The notes under the pieces are model-generated. The model made no database searches and was not told where the DNA came from. It saw nothing but the letters and a program-made list of their open reading frames with translations. From JAWLHU01 sp041690255 (GTDB lineage: Bacteria; Bacillota; Sulfobacillia; Symbiobacteriales; Symbiobacteriaceae), in NCBI GenBank assembly GCA_041690255.1, contig JAWLHU010000009.1, positions 186,001 to 250,000 of the forward strand: a DNA stretch of 64,000 bases, in the 5' to 3' direction. Shown in pieces: positions 34,027 through 43,401 of this stretch (positions are counted from its first letter, which is position 1; each line of letters opens with the position of its first letter). The position numbers and the translations under genes were made by a program.

Positions 34027-35254
34027 CAAGCGTCCCTCCATTCCGTTCGGTCCAGTCAAGCGGCAGGATCTCGGCGGCGATGCTGAAGAGCAGGAGCCCC
34101 ATGGCGATCACGCCGCCGCTGGAGAGCCATTCGATCCAGGTGGGGAAGTACTGACCCCGGGGCAGGCCTGGCAGAAGCGGTGGGATCAGGGCGGGCACCA
34201 CGATATTGAACCGGACGCCGACGATCCCGATCACGACCATGGCAGCGGCCAGGGTGGTCATCACCCAGGAGTTGCGCAGCCGGGTCAGCAGGATGATCGC
34301 CGGGGCGATCATGCCGATGGCCAGTTGGAGGAACCAGAAGGACCAGCTGTAAGGGCCGGATGTCATGGTGTGGATCACCTCGGCCTCGTGGGGGTTCATC
34401 GACAGGGCCGGGATCAGGAACTCGTAGAAGACCAGGCCCAGATCGACGACCAGGAAGCCGGCGAGCAACTTGCCCAGCTCCGAGACCATCGCCCCGTCCA
34501 CCTCCATGCGCCGGGCCTTCTGCCGGATCACATAGAAGAGGGTGAGCAGAGCGGTGCCGGAGACCAGCGCCGAGACGATGAAGACGATCGGTGCCAGGGG
34601 GCCGAACCAGAGACCACGGGCCTTGACGACGGCGAAGATCGTACCGGTGCCGCCGTGCACCCCGAAGATGGCGATGGGGATGCCGATCGTGCCGAGGATC
34701 TGCAGCCAGTGGTGATCCTTCGCCTCATCTGCCACCTTCGTGCCGAAGGCCAGGAACTTGGCCAGCTTCGATGTGGCCGAGCGGCGGACCAGGTCGGCCC
34801 GGACCGAGAACCAGAGTTCCACCGCCAGCAGGGCGATGTAGATGACGTAGAACCGGACCTCCCAGGCCAGCGGCGAGAGCCAGTTGAAGCGGATCATGGG
34901 GGTGAGCGCCCGGTCCATGCGGCCCAGGTCCAGGCCGATGAAGACCAATGCCACGATCATGGAGACCAGGGCGGCGAGCAGCGCCATGCGGCCCACCTTC
35001 TCGAACCGGGTCATGCCGAAGACGTAGATCAGGCTGGAGAGGAGGAAAGCCCCGGCGGAGAGGCCGACAAAGTAGATGTAGAAAGCGACCCAGGCGCCCC
35101 AGGGGGTGGTCGAGGTCAGGTTGGTGGTGGAGAGGCCGCCGATCATGCGCAGGATGATCGCATAGCCACCGGCCCCGAGCAGCAGGGCCAGGACCAGGTA
35201 CCAGAGGGTGCGGGTGACCGGGCGTGCGCCGGTCGACGGGGTGAGTGCAGTCAT
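34010..35254 (-). CDS. NrfD/PsrC-type membrane quinol subunit
   Basis: A 414-residue integral membrane protein with about nine to ten helices and the NrfD pattern, including TTPWGAWVAFYIYFVGLSAG near residue 50. It would exchange electrons between the quinone pool and the Fe-S subunit. It overlaps the catalytic-subunit gene by 17 bases and follows the Fe-S gene by 13 bases. The Fe-S, NrfD, Mo-subunit order is that of ttrBCA-type operons. Confidence 0.9.
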   Translation of the reverse strand: MTALTPSTGARPVTRTLWYLVLALLLGAGGYAIILRMIGGLSTTNLTSTTPWGAWVAFYIYFVGLSAGAFLLSSLIYVFGMTRFEKVGRMALLAALVSMIVALVFIGLDLGRMDRALTPMIRFNWLSPLAWEVRFYVIYIALLAVELWFSVRADLVRRSATSKLAKFLAFGTKVADEAKDHHWLQILGTIGIPIAIFGVHGGTGTIFAVVKARGLWFGPLAPIVFIVSALVSGTALLTLFYVIRQKARRMEVDGAMVSELGKLLAGFLVVDLGLVFYEFLIPALSMNPHEAEVIHTMTSGPYSWSFWFLQLAIGMIAPAIILLTRLRNSWVMTTLAAAMVVIGIVGVRFNIVVPALIPPLLPGLPRGQYFPTWIEWLSSGGVIAMGLLLFSIAAEILPLDWTERNGGTLDDHAA

Positions 35255-35267
35255 GGTCGTATCCCTC

Positions 35268-35945
35268 CTACTTCAGGTAGATGACCCGGGGCTCGGTGCC
35301 CAGCTCTTCCTTGAGCCGGAAGGCCCGGGGGCTCGCGGCCAGCTTGGCTACAACCGAATCCGGATCGTTCAGATCGCCAAAGTACCGAGCGTCGCCAATG
35401 CAGGTCTCCACGCAGGCCGGCTCCTCCCCCCGGTTGATCCGGTGGAAGCAGAAGGTGCACTTGCGGACAGTGCCGATCGGGGCGGCGCCCTTTGTCCGGG
35501 GGCCGTGCTCCACGCCATACTCCGGCGCCTGGACCTGCTCGTAGTCGATCATCTCGGCATAGTTCTCGCCGAAGTCGAAGGAGCGGGCGCCATACGGGCA
35601 GGCTGCGATGCAGTACCGGCAGCCGATGCAGACATCATGATCGATGTCGACAATGCCGTTCTCGCCCTTGAAGGTGGCACCGACCGGGCAGACGGCGACG
35701 CAGGCGGGGTTGTCGCACTGCATGCAGGGCCGGGGGATGTTCACTTTCTGGGTGTTGGGGAACTCGCCGATCTCCATCTCCATGACCACGTTGTAGCTGA
35801 TGCCGGGGGGCGTGCGATTCTCGGCCTTGCAGGAGACGGTGCAGGTGTCACAGCCGATGCACTTCTGCAGGTCGATCACCATGACCCAGTGAGGCTCCTT
35901 CTTCGCGGAGGTCTCCTTGGGGGCGGGACTCGATACAGCGGTCAT
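35268..35945 (-). CDS. Four-cluster [4Fe-4S] ferredoxin subunit
   Basis: A 225-residue protein with four cysteine groups: CIGCDTCTVSC, CMQCDNPACVAVCP, CIGCRYCIAACP and CTFCFH with a later ETC. It relays electrons between NrfD and the molybdenum subunit. There is no signal peptide; export would be by association with the twin-arginine subunit. The ATG at 35945 is chosen because the frame's upstream extension to 36107 covers the operator-like repeats, and GGGAG lies before it. It is the first gene of the operon. Confidence 0.92.
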   Translation of the reverse strand: MTAVSSPAPKETSAKKEPHWVMVIDLQKCIGCDTCTVSCKAENRTPPGISYNVVMEMEIGEFPNTQKVNIPRPCMQCDNPACVAVCPVGATFKGENGIVDIDHDVCIGCRYCIAACPYGARSFDFGENYAEMIDYEQVQAPEYGVEHGPRTKGAAPIGTVRKCTFCFHRINRGEEPACVETCIGDARYFGDLNDPDSVVAKLAASPRAFRLKEELGTEPRVIYLK

Positions 35946-36039
35946 ATGGGTCACTCCCTCGCTCCGGTGTTTTTTCTCTCGGCTATGGGTAGAAGCAAGG
36001 GGCGTGCCAACGAAAAGAGGCCAAAATGGAGACCAGAGG

Positions 36040-36114
36040 TGACAGTTTGTCACCTCCGGCCCGCTTTGGCCCCCTGTCATTTTGTCAGGGCGGCCTGGCC
36101 CTGTCATTTTGTCA
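36040..36114. promoter_or_regulatory. Three TGACA-type operator-like repeats
   Basis: Copies at 36040-36052, 36075-36087 and 36102-36114. On the minus strand two read TGACAAAATGACA and one TGACAAACTGTCA. They lie 95-170 bases before the reductase operon and also upstream of the divergent lipoprotein gene. The regular motif suggests a regulator binding in multiple copies. Confidence 0.65.
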
Positions 36115-36181
36115 TGAGGCCGCCGGTGAAACCCGTTACCTGCAGAATACGTCGAAACGCATAACTAAGGTGGTGAAGCGC

Positions 36182-36943
36182 TTGCATCGTCGGATGATGA
36201 TCCTCGGTCTCGTGCTCCTGCTTCTCCTCGGATGCGCATCGCCCCCGGCCGAGCCCCCCAAGCTGGACCCGACCCTGCTCACCTATACGGATGAGGACCT
36301 CGCCGAGGCAGCTACCGTCACCTACGTCGTCCTGCGGGAGACATACTCGCCGGCCAGCCAGGCCCATCCGCTCTGGGGTGACCTGGAGAGCGACCGCCCC
36401 AAGATCGCCCATCTCCTCCACCTCCTCAGGGAAGCGAAGCCGGCGCCGGATCCGATCGGACTCTTTACGGACGAGAACCTGACCGATGCGGCCTGGCTGG
36501 AGATCCGGTTCGATGATGACCGTAGGGTCCGTCTTTACCACGTGGAGGAGCAGATTCGCCGGAACACCTACCGAATCGTGCCCGATCGGGTCTTCCTCCA
36601 AGGGACCGGTGAGATGATCGCCCCGGGACTGGCCGCCTTCCTGAGCGACACAGCCCCCAACGGCCGCAGGGCGATGATGCCCCACGCCCCGTCCCTGCGG
36701 GTGGAGCCTGGCCGGCCCAAGCCGGGGGAGGTGATCAACATCTACGGCGAAGGCTGGGTCGATGCCGGCTGGGGTGTGCTCTCGCTGATCGAGCCCGGGG
36801 GGCAGAAGCGCCGCCTGGGCGAGGTGATGATCGAGCGAGGCGCCTACCAGTGGCAGGGGAGCTTGCCCCCTGACCTGAAGCCCCTCGGTAAGATGCCGTA
36901 CAGCTTCTCGCTCGAAGTCATCGCGCCACGCGTCGCACCCTAG
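36182..36943 (+). CDS. Lipoprotein of unknown function
   Basis: About 253 residues with a lipobox in LVLLLLLGC, so it is anchored outside. The likely start is TTG at 36182, 8 bases after AAGGTGG. A GTG at 36173 and ATGs at 36194/36197 are alternatives, and the longer frame from 36026 crosses the operator-like repeats. A later segment, PGEVINIYGEGWVDAGWGVL, resembles an Ig-like or carbohydrate-handling beta sandwich. Its stop overlaps the stop of the convergent permease gene by 4 bases. It is divergent from the reductase operon and could share its control. Confidence 0.7.
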   Translation: MHRRMMILGLVLLLLLGCASPPAEPPKLDPTLLTYTDEDLAEAATVTYVVLRETYSPASQAHPLWGDLESDRPKIAHLLHLLREAKPAPDPIGLFTDENLTDAAWLEIRFDDDRRVRLYHVEEQIRRNTYRIVPDRVFLQGTGEMIAPGLAAFLSDTAPNGRRAMMPHAPSLRVEPGRPKPGEVINIYGEGWVDAGWGVLSLIEPGGQKRRLGEVMIERGAYQWQGSLPPDLKPLGKMPYSFSLEVIAPRVAP

Positions 36944-39807
36944 TTGCTCCACTCATCCCCGCGCCACGGAAAGCTGGAGCAAGGGCCCGAGGCGGATTCG
37001 CAGAGCGTCACCTCACCACTCGGGGCCACTTCGACGGTCGCCTTCGAGCTGGCGGTCAGGAGTAGATCGCCACCGCCAGGCGGCACGCTGATCTTGCTGA
37101 CCCGTCGTTCCGAGAACTGGGCCACCAGGATGAAGTCTTGGAGCGCCTCCCAGTTAGGATAGTAGGGGAACCTGGGGGTTTGGTCGTAGGCCCCCCGCCA
37201 GGCGGTCAACCCCCACCGGTCCCGATGGTCCGGCACTGGTCCGGCTAGAATCACGTGGTCGAGCAGCAGGTAACCGCCCGGGACCAAGGATTCCCTACGC
37301 TTGCTCGCCTTTGGCAGGACAGCAAACGAATTCACCTTGACGAGCGTCGTGATCTGGTCGATCACCCTTCCGGTCGGCTTCTCAAGCACAAAGACGTAGG
37401 AGGGCACTTGGGAGGGAAGGCCCGGCAGGTAGGCGTTCAGGATCTGGTACTGCTCCCCGTCCAGGAAGGTCATCAGCCCACCGGTGTCGGTCTGCACATC
37501 CGAGAGCGGACGACCTGCCTCCCGCATCCGACCGATATACTGGGGAACCAACTGCTTCAGCTTGCCGGCTGCCCGGGCCCGCTCGAAGTCCGGGGCGGTG
37601 CCCGCGGCCAGTTCCAGAGCGGTGCGCAGCTCCAGCCGGGCCCGGTCCAGCGGGGTCTCGACCAACTGCCCGAACATCGCCCGCGGGGCCTCCAGTCCCC
37701 ACGTCACGGTAGCGCCGACCAGCAGCGCCATGGCGACGGCCGCCGCCGACCACTCCCGGACAAGCCGCTTCCGGGGGAGCCCCACCTCCTCGAAGGAGGC
37801 GGGCACCTTCAAGGCCTGGGCCTGCCGCCGCAGCCCTTCGGCCAGCAGGTTAAAGGCGATGATCGCCAGCAGGAAGCAGAGCGCTGGCAGCCAGAGCGAC
37901 CAGGGCGCCCGGTAGATCACATCGTACGGGCGGGAGAGCATGGAGGACCAGTCGGGGATCTTCGAGATGGCGATGGTGCTGGTGTCGGTGAGCACCTCGA
38001 AGCCGGTCATGACCTTGATCGAACCGGAGAGGAAGATCGAGAAGACGCCGAACTGGGCCAGCAGGAGGAGGGTCCAGGCCATGTCGGTCGCCGCGGTCAC
38101 CCAGAGCTGGGGGACCAGGTGCGGGAAGATATGGCGGCGGAGGATTCGGCCGGGACCGGCACCAACGGCCCGCGCCCCCTCGACGAAGGGCTGCACCGCC
38201 AGCGCCTCGGCATGCTGCCGGATCTGCTCCACCAGGCGGGGAACCCCGGCCGCCGCCAGGATCAGGATGATCAGCAGGCTGGACTCCTCCCCCAGAGCCG
38301 TGGCCACCGGCAGCAGGGCCGCCGGCACCAGCAGGACCGGCAGGGCGGAGAAGGCCAGCCCGGCCGTGCGGGCAGAGGAGCGCCAGAGCCCACCGGAGAG
38401 GCCGGCAGCCAACCCCCAGGGCAGGGCGATCAGGTAGCGAATCGGGGTAACCGCCAGGGTGAGGAAGAGGGTGTAGCGGGCACCCACGATCAACCGGGAG
38501 AGCATGTCCCGCCCGGCCATATCAGAACCAAGCGGAAAGCCCGGCACCCCCGGCGGAAAGGGCGGAAAGAAGACCTCATCATGGTCGATGACATAGCTGG
38601 GAATCCGATGCGCCCCGGAGAGGTCGACGAACTGCCCGCCGAAGAGGGCGATCAGCACCAGCGCCCCCACCCCGGTCAGCCCAAGGAGGAGCGGCAGGTT
38701 GGTGGCGAGTTCTCGGATCAGCCGGCTGGGGCGCCAGAGCCAGGCGCGCTGGAGCATGGCCGCGGGTAGCCCTCGCCACCAGCCGGTGATCTCGCCGGGC
38801 ACCGCCCGGAGCCACCGCCAGAACTGTCCCGGCGCTCCCAGCAGAGAACCGACGGAGAGCCCACCGAAGCCGTTGCGCGGGGGCTGCTCGCCCAGGCGGG
38901 GATCCAGCGCCATGCGGACGGCGGCGAATCCCAGATCGATCAGGACCGCCCAGAGCAACAGGAGGAGGGCAATCCCCGAGGAGGCCGCCGGCTGGCCGCC
39001 CTTCTCCAGGATCAGCCCGAGGGTCCGGCCCACCCCGGGGAAGTAGAGGATATACTCCACCACCACCAGCCCGGTGACCAGGCTGGTCATGATCAGGGGA
39101 CTCGACTCCGCCACCCGGATCCAGGCGTTCTTCAGGGCATGCCGGAGCACGAGCCGCCGGTGGGGCACCCCCTTGGCCCGAGCGGTCCGTATGTAGAGCT
39201 GCTCATGGACCTCGTCGAAGGCGACCGCTGCGACCCGGGCCACCAGGGCCACAGGCAGGACGGCGAGTGCGAGGGTCGGAGCGACGAAGTGAGAGGCCTT
39301 CAGGCTCGCTCCCAGTGCAGAGAAGGAGAAGAGCTTCAGGCCGTATGTGGAGAGCGTCCAGACCAGGGCCATGCGCACCCCCAGGACGACCAGAATGTCG
39401 GGGGTGGAGAGCAGCGCCAGGGAGCCCAGCAGGGTCGGAGCACGCAGCCAGCTCACCCCAAAGCGGCTGGAGAGCAGTCCAAGCAGTGTCCCCAGGCCAA
39501 GGCTGATCACCAGCCCCAGCGCCAGGAGCAGCAGGCTTGCCCCTCCTCTCCGGGCCAGCTCGTCCACCACCGGCAGTTCCTGCATATACCCGGTTATGCG
39601 CAGGGGCTGGATGATCCCCAGATCCCCCTGCACTGCGCGGTTGATATACTCCCCACTGGCCCCCAGCCACTGCTGCACGGAGAATGAGGGGGACCCCCCC
39701 GCCACGATCCCGGCCTTGGCGTGGAGCAGGAGGACCGCAATCACGCTGGCAACCAGGAACAGGGTGATGTGTGAGAGCAGGGCGCCAGCCCATCGTCGAA
39801 ACTGCAT
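36940..39807 (-). CDS. Fused ABC transporter permease (DppB-DppC type) with extracytoplasmic tail
   Basis: A 955-residue protein. Residues about 1-310 are a DppB-like permease, with the EAA-type loop in ARAKGVPHRRLVLRHALKNA. Residues about 370-680 are a DppC-like permease with GSDMAGRDMLSRLIVGAR and VGAGPGRILRRHIFPHL. The final 220 residues follow one more helix and are probably outside. Normally the two permeases are separate proteins working with two ATPases and a binding protein; none of those is nearby. The ATG at 39807 follows GGGAGGTTG. The substrate is likely a peptide or similar compound, but this is open. Confidence 0.85.
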   Translation of the reverse strand: MQFRRWAGALLSHITLFLVASVIAVLLLHAKAGIVAGGSPSFSVQQWLGASGEYINRAVQGDLGIIQPLRITGYMQELPVVDELARRGGASLLLLALGLVISLGLGTLLGLLSSRFGVSWLRAPTLLGSLALLSTPDILVVLGVRMALVWTLSTYGLKLFSFSALGASLKASHFVAPTLALAVLPVALVARVAAVAFDEVHEQLYIRTARAKGVPHRRLVLRHALKNAWIRVAESSPLIMTSLVTGLVVVEYILYFPGVGRTLGLILEKGGQPAASSGIALLLLLWAVLIDLGFAAVRMALDPRLGEQPPRNGFGGLSVGSLLGAPGQFWRWLRAVPGEITGWWRGLPAAMLQRAWLWRPSRLIRELATNLPLLLGLTGVGALVLIALFGGQFVDLSGAHRIPSYVIDHDEVFFPPFPPGVPGFPLGSDMAGRDMLSRLIVGARYTLFLTLAVTPIRYLIALPWGLAAGLSGGLWRSSARTAGLAFSALPVLLVPAALLPVATALGEESSLLIILILAAAGVPRLVEQIRQHAEALAVQPFVEGARAVGAGPGRILRRHIFPHLVPQLWVTAATDMAWTLLLLAQFGVFSIFLSGSIKVMTGFEVLTDTSTIAISKIPDWSSMLSRPYDVIYRAPWSLWLPALCFLLAIIAFNLLAEGLRRQAQALKVPASFEEVGLPRKRLVREWSAAAVAMALLVGATVTWGLEAPRAMFGQLVETPLDRARLELRTALELAAGTAPDFERARAAGKLKQLVPQYIGRMREAGRPLSDVQTDTGGLMTFLDGEQYQILNAYLPGLPSQVPSYVFVLEKPTGRVIDQITTLVKVNSFAVLPKASKRRESLVPGGYLLLDHVILAGPVPDHRDRWGLTAWRGAYDQTPRFPYYPNWEALQDFILVAQFSERRVSKISVPPGGGDLLLTASSKATVEVAPSGEVTLCESASGPCSSFPWRGDEWSN

Positions 39808-39891
39808 CGAGCAACCTCCCCCAAGCGATCCAGTTTCCGATATGACGCTCCCATTAACCAGATGGTTCGCAACAGTGTAAACTAAGTAAAA

Positions 39892-39918
39892 AGCCGTACC
39901 CATTCTTGGGCACGGCTT
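39892..39918 (-). terminator. Terminator after the sigma-54 activator gene
   Basis: An 11-bp stem AAGCCGTACCC with one mismatch, followed on the minus strand by TTTTTAC. Confidence 0.85.
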
Positions 39919-39937
39919 CAGTTACGTCCTTCGGCTG

Positions 39938-41293
39938 CTACGGGGCCAGGTTGTAACTATCGATCTTGCGGTAGAGGTTCCGGACGCTGATCCCCAGCAA
40001 CTCCGCGGCCTGGGCCCGGTTCCAGCCGGTCCGCTCCAGGGCCCGGGCGATATGCGTCCGCTCCATCTCATCGAGGGTGGGGAAGGCGTCGGTGGCAGCC
40101 GGATCCACCTGGGCTACCGGCTCCGCAGGCGGCGGCGGGGCAGGCCCCAATCCCAGATCCTCCGGGGCGATGAACCGGTCGGGGCTCAGGATCGCCCCGC
40201 GCTGGACCAGGTTGAAGAGTTCCCGCACATTCCCCTTCAGTTCGTGCTGGAGCAGGGCCTGCATGGCCTCAGGGGTCATCTCCTTGCTGGAGCCGATCCG
40301 GGCCAGGAAGTGCTCGACCAAGGCCGGGATGTCCTCCCGCCGCTCCCGCAGGGGTGGGACGGCCAGAGCCACGACATTCAGCCGGTAGTAGAGATCCTCC
40401 CGGAAGCGTCCCTCCCGGACCTCATCGATCAGGCGGCGGTTGGTGGCGGCGACGATCCGGACATCGACACGGCGGATCTTCGTATCGCCCACCCGACGCA
40501 GTTCGTGGCTCTCCAGGAAGCGGAGCAGCTTCGCTTGAAGCTCCAGAGGCATCTCCCCGATCTCATCCAAAAAGAGGGTGCCCCCCTCGGCCAGCTCGAC
40601 CAGGCCGGGCTTGGCGCCGACCGCCCCGGTGTAGGCGCCCTTGGCGTGGCCGAAGAGCTCACTCTCCAGCAGATTGGCCGGCAGGGCACCGGCGTTGATC
40701 GGAATGAACGGCCCGCCGGCCCGAGGGCTCAAGCCGTGGACCGCTCGGGCGATCAGCTCCTTGCCGGTACCGGACTCGCCCTCGATCAGGACGGGGCTCT
40801 CGCTCTGGGCGACCCGCTCGGTCAACTCCATAAGCCTGTTCAGGGCCCGGCTCTGCCCGACGATCTCCACCCCGGCCTCCTGCCGCCGGAGCACCTCGCG
40901 CAGGCCCCGGTTCTCCACCTCCAGCACCCGCCGCTCCAAGGCCTTCTGGAGGATCAGCTCCAGCTCAGCCAGGTTGCAGGGCTTGGTCAGGTAGTCGTAG
41001 GCGCCCGCCCGAATCGCCTCGATCGCCGTCTCGATCGAGCCGTGGCCGGTCAGGATCAGCACCGGAAGCGAGGGCTGGATCTCCCGCGCCCGCCGGAGCG
41101 CCTCGATCCCCTCCATCCCCGGCATCTTCAGGTCGAAAATGGCGGCATCGTACTCCTCCTCGCTGACCGCTTGCAGCGCGGCCGTCCCCGAGGCGACAGC
41201 CGTCACGAGGTAGCCCTTGCGGGTCAGGCGCTGCTGGAGAAGCTGGCGAAACGAGTCCTCATCATCGGCGATCAGCAACGAATAGCTGCGCAT
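39938..41293 (-). CDS. NtrC-family sigma-54-dependent response regulator
   Basis: A 451-residue protein with three domains. The receiver has acidic pair D10-D11, phosphoacceptor D54 (AIFDLKMPG) and the YLTKP lysine. The AAA+ domain has Walker A GESGTGKE near residue 170, the sigma-54 contact loop GAYTGA and LFLDEIGEMP. A Fis-type helix-turn-helix ends the protein (NRAQAAELLGISVRNLYRKI). It activates sigma-54 promoters when phosphorylated, most likely by the overlapping histidine kinase. No sigma-54 promoter was found nearby by eye, so its targets are unknown. Confidence 0.94.
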   Translation of the reverse strand: MRSYSLLIADDEDSFRQLLQQRLTRKGYLVTAVASGTAALQAVSEEEYDAAIFDLKMPGMEGIEALRRAREIQPSLPVLILTGHGSIETAIEAIRAGAYDYLTKPCNLAELELILQKALERRVLEVENRGLREVLRRQEAGVEIVGQSRALNRLMELTERVAQSESPVLIEGESGTGKELIARAVHGLSPRAGGPFIPINAGALPANLLESELFGHAKGAYTGAVGAKPGLVELAEGGTLFLDEIGEMPLELQAKLLRFLESHELRRVGDTKIRRVDVRIVAATNRRLIDEVREGRFREDLYYRLNVVALAVPPLRERREDIPALVEHFLARIGSSKEMTPEAMQALLQHELKGNVRELFNLVQRGAILSPDRFIAPEDLGLGPAPPPPAEPVAQVDPAATDAFPTLDEMERTHIARALERTGWNRAQAAELLGISVRNLYRKIDSYNLAP

Positions 41294-43401
41294 GACTCCC
41301 CCTCCTCCTCGCCCCAGGCCGGCAGTTCAAAGATGACCGATGTCCCCCGGCCCGGTGCGCTCGCCAACCAGAGCCGCCCACCCAGACCGGTAATGATCCC
41401 ATAGCACATGGCCAGCCCCAACCCCGTCCCCTTGCCAGGGGGCTTGGTGGTGAAGAAGGGCTCCATGGCCCGTTCTCTGGTCTCGGCATCCATGCCGGGG
41501 CCGTCGTCCCGCACGATCACCCGAATGCGGTCATCGATCACCTCTGCGGTGACATCGATCGTCGTTCCGCCGTGCTCTTCCATCGCATCGACCGCGTTGG
41601 TGATCAGGTTGAGGAAGACCTGCTGCAACTGGTCACGACTCGCACGCACCTGGGGGACCTCGGCCTCCTGGACGGTGATCGCGATCCCGGCCTTGCGGGC
41701 ACGGGGTGCCACGAGGCTGGCGGTGGCTCTGGCTACCTGGCAGAGGTCGACCGGCTCCGGGATCGCCGGCCCCCGCCGGGCGAAGTCGAGCAGGTTGGTC
41801 GTGATCCCCTTGCAGCGCCGCACCTGGAACTGCAACTGCTGGAGGTAGCCGGTCAGCTCACCGCCCGCTTCCAGCGACGCCGCCCCCTCGTCCTGCAGCC
41901 GGTCGGAGAGGTCCTCCGCATAGGCGGAGATCACCGCCAGCGGGTTGTTGATCTCGTGCGCTACGCCAGCGGCCAGTTGTCCCACCGCCGCCAGCTTCTC
42001 GCTCTGAAGCACCATCTGTTCCATGGCGCGCCGCTCGGTCACATCCTCCAGCACTTCGAGGCGGGCCGGTTCACCGGGGCCGGCGCCCTCCAGCACATAG
42101 GTGTGGTAGCGGACCAGCCGCTGACGGCCCCCGATGCTGACGGAGCGCTCCACGCCTTCGGCTGTGGTGCATGCAGTCAGGCAGCCCGGGCAGTCGGTCC
42201 GGCCCAGCGAATCCCAGCAGTAAGTGCCGGTAAGGTCGCCGGGGAACCACCCGGCCAACTGCTGATTAACCCAGAGGATCCGCCCTTCCGGATCGATCAG
42301 GGCCAGACCCGCGCCGATAGAGGAGACGACGGTGTCCAGCCGGTCCCGCTCGGCCCTCATCTTCCCGGCCTGGGCCTCAAGCCGGTCCGTCATGGCGTTG
42401 AAGGCGTGGACCAGGCGACCGAGCTCGTCCCGACCGCCCTCGGGCACCCGGGTGCTCAGATCGCCCTCGCCAACCCGCCGGGCCCCGGCCTCAAGCCGCT
42501 CCAGCGGAACGGTCAACTGCAAGCCAAAGATGATGGAAAGGCCCACGATGACCGCCATGAGGAAGAGCGCACCCAGGGCAAACTGGACCGCCAGTTGCTG
42601 TACCGGGCCCATGGCATCGCTCACGGTAGTCTCGGCAAGAACCCGCCAGGGTACGCCGGGCACATCGGCCAGGTGGCCGAAGGCCTCCTCACCGGTCAGG
42701 GAGCGGTAGGGCAGATCATCTCGGGTGGGCAGATCGGGATGGTGTCCGGCCAGGACCCGGCTGAAATCCGTATCGCCGATCAGCCGTCCGCTGCCATCGA
42801 TCACGTGGATCCGAATCGCTCCGCCTGCCTGCACCGTGGCGATATTGTCGACCAGTCCCCGCAGGGTGGGACGGGCCACGAGGGCACCGGCGCCGTCGGG
42901 CATCGGCACGCCCACGAAAAAGAGCGGGCGGCCGTCCACATCGATCGTGGCCTCACCGAGGGGACGCTCGCCGCGCCGAAGCGCCGCCCAGAACTCCGAA
43001 TCACCGAGGCTACGGGGAATCTGGCCGGCGGTCACCTCGCGCCGGGAGGCCCGGAGGATTTCAACGCCGGACCGGTCAAAGAGAGAGAGCTCCTCCAAGT
43101 AGGGGATATCGCGCAGGACGGTGTAGAGAATCCGCTCCTGCTCGCCTGTGGGCTGGGTGACCAGGCCGCTCCCCTCCACCCGGGCGAGCAGGGCCAGTTG
43201 GGTGGTGATCTGCCGCACGAACTGGGCCAGTTCCTCCGCAACGGTCTGGGCCGCCGCCTGGTTCTGGGCCTGAACGATCTCCACCTGTGCGCTCCGGGCT
43301 ACCTCCAGACCGTACCAGCCGAAGATCGCCAGGGGCAGGACCGACATGGCGATGCCAAAGGCCAGCACCTTGAGCCGAAGGTGGTCCCACCAGCGGATCA
43401 T
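41272..43401 (-). CDS. Sensor histidine kinase with extracellular sensor, HAMP and PAS domains
   Basis: A 709-residue membrane kinase. A first helix (about 10-32), an extracellular sensor of about 230 residues (dCache-like), a second helix (about 270-295), HAMP (LERLEAGARRVGEGDLSTRV), and PAS with a cysteine cluster (DCPGCLTAC) are followed by the phosphoacceptor helix (GVAHEINNPLAVISAYAEDL) and an ATPase domain with N, G1 and G2 boxes (VFLNLITNAVDAME, VRDDGPGMD, GKGTGLGLAM). It overlaps the regulator by 22 bases and the binding-protein gene by four, so the three form one signalling unit. Confidence 0.94.
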   Translation of the reverse strand: MIRWWDHLRLKVLAFGIAMSVLPLAIFGWYGLEVARSAQVEIVQAQNQAAAQTVAEELAQFVRQITTQLALLARVEGSGLVTQPTGEQERILYTVLRDIPYLEELSLFDRSGVEILRASRREVTAGQIPRSLGDSEFWAALRRGERPLGEATIDVDGRPLFFVGVPMPDGAGALVARPTLRGLVDNIATVQAGGAIRIHVIDGSGRLIGDTDFSRVLAGHHPDLPTRDDLPYRSLTGEEAFGHLADVPGVPWRVLAETTVSDAMGPVQQLAVQFALGALFLMAVIVGLSIIFGLQLTVPLERLEAGARRVGEGDLSTRVPEGGRDELGRLVHAFNAMTDRLEAQAGKMRAERDRLDTVVSSIGAGLALIDPEGRILWVNQQLAGWFPGDLTGTYCWDSLGRTDCPGCLTACTTAEGVERSVSIGGRQRLVRYHTYVLEGAGPGEPARLEVLEDVTERRAMEQMVLQSEKLAAVGQLAAGVAHEINNPLAVISAYAEDLSDRLQDEGAASLEAGGELTGYLQQLQFQVRRCKGITTNLLDFARRGPAIPEPVDLCQVARATASLVAPRARKAGIAITVQEAEVPQVRASRDQLQQVFLNLITNAVDAMEEHGGTTIDVTAEVIDDRIRVIVRDDGPGMDAETRERAMEPFFTTKPPGKGTGLGLAMCYGIITGLGGRLWLASAPGRGTSVIFELPAWGEEEGESCAAIRC

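Noticed and set aside
32194..34086. 630-residue plus-strand open frame
   Set aside because: Antisense shadow of the molybdenum reductase gene, with no recognisable domain.
36026..36181. Longer N-terminus for the divergent lipoprotein
   Set aside because: It would remove the signal peptide from the N-terminus and run through the three operator-like repeats; no ribosome binding site supports it.
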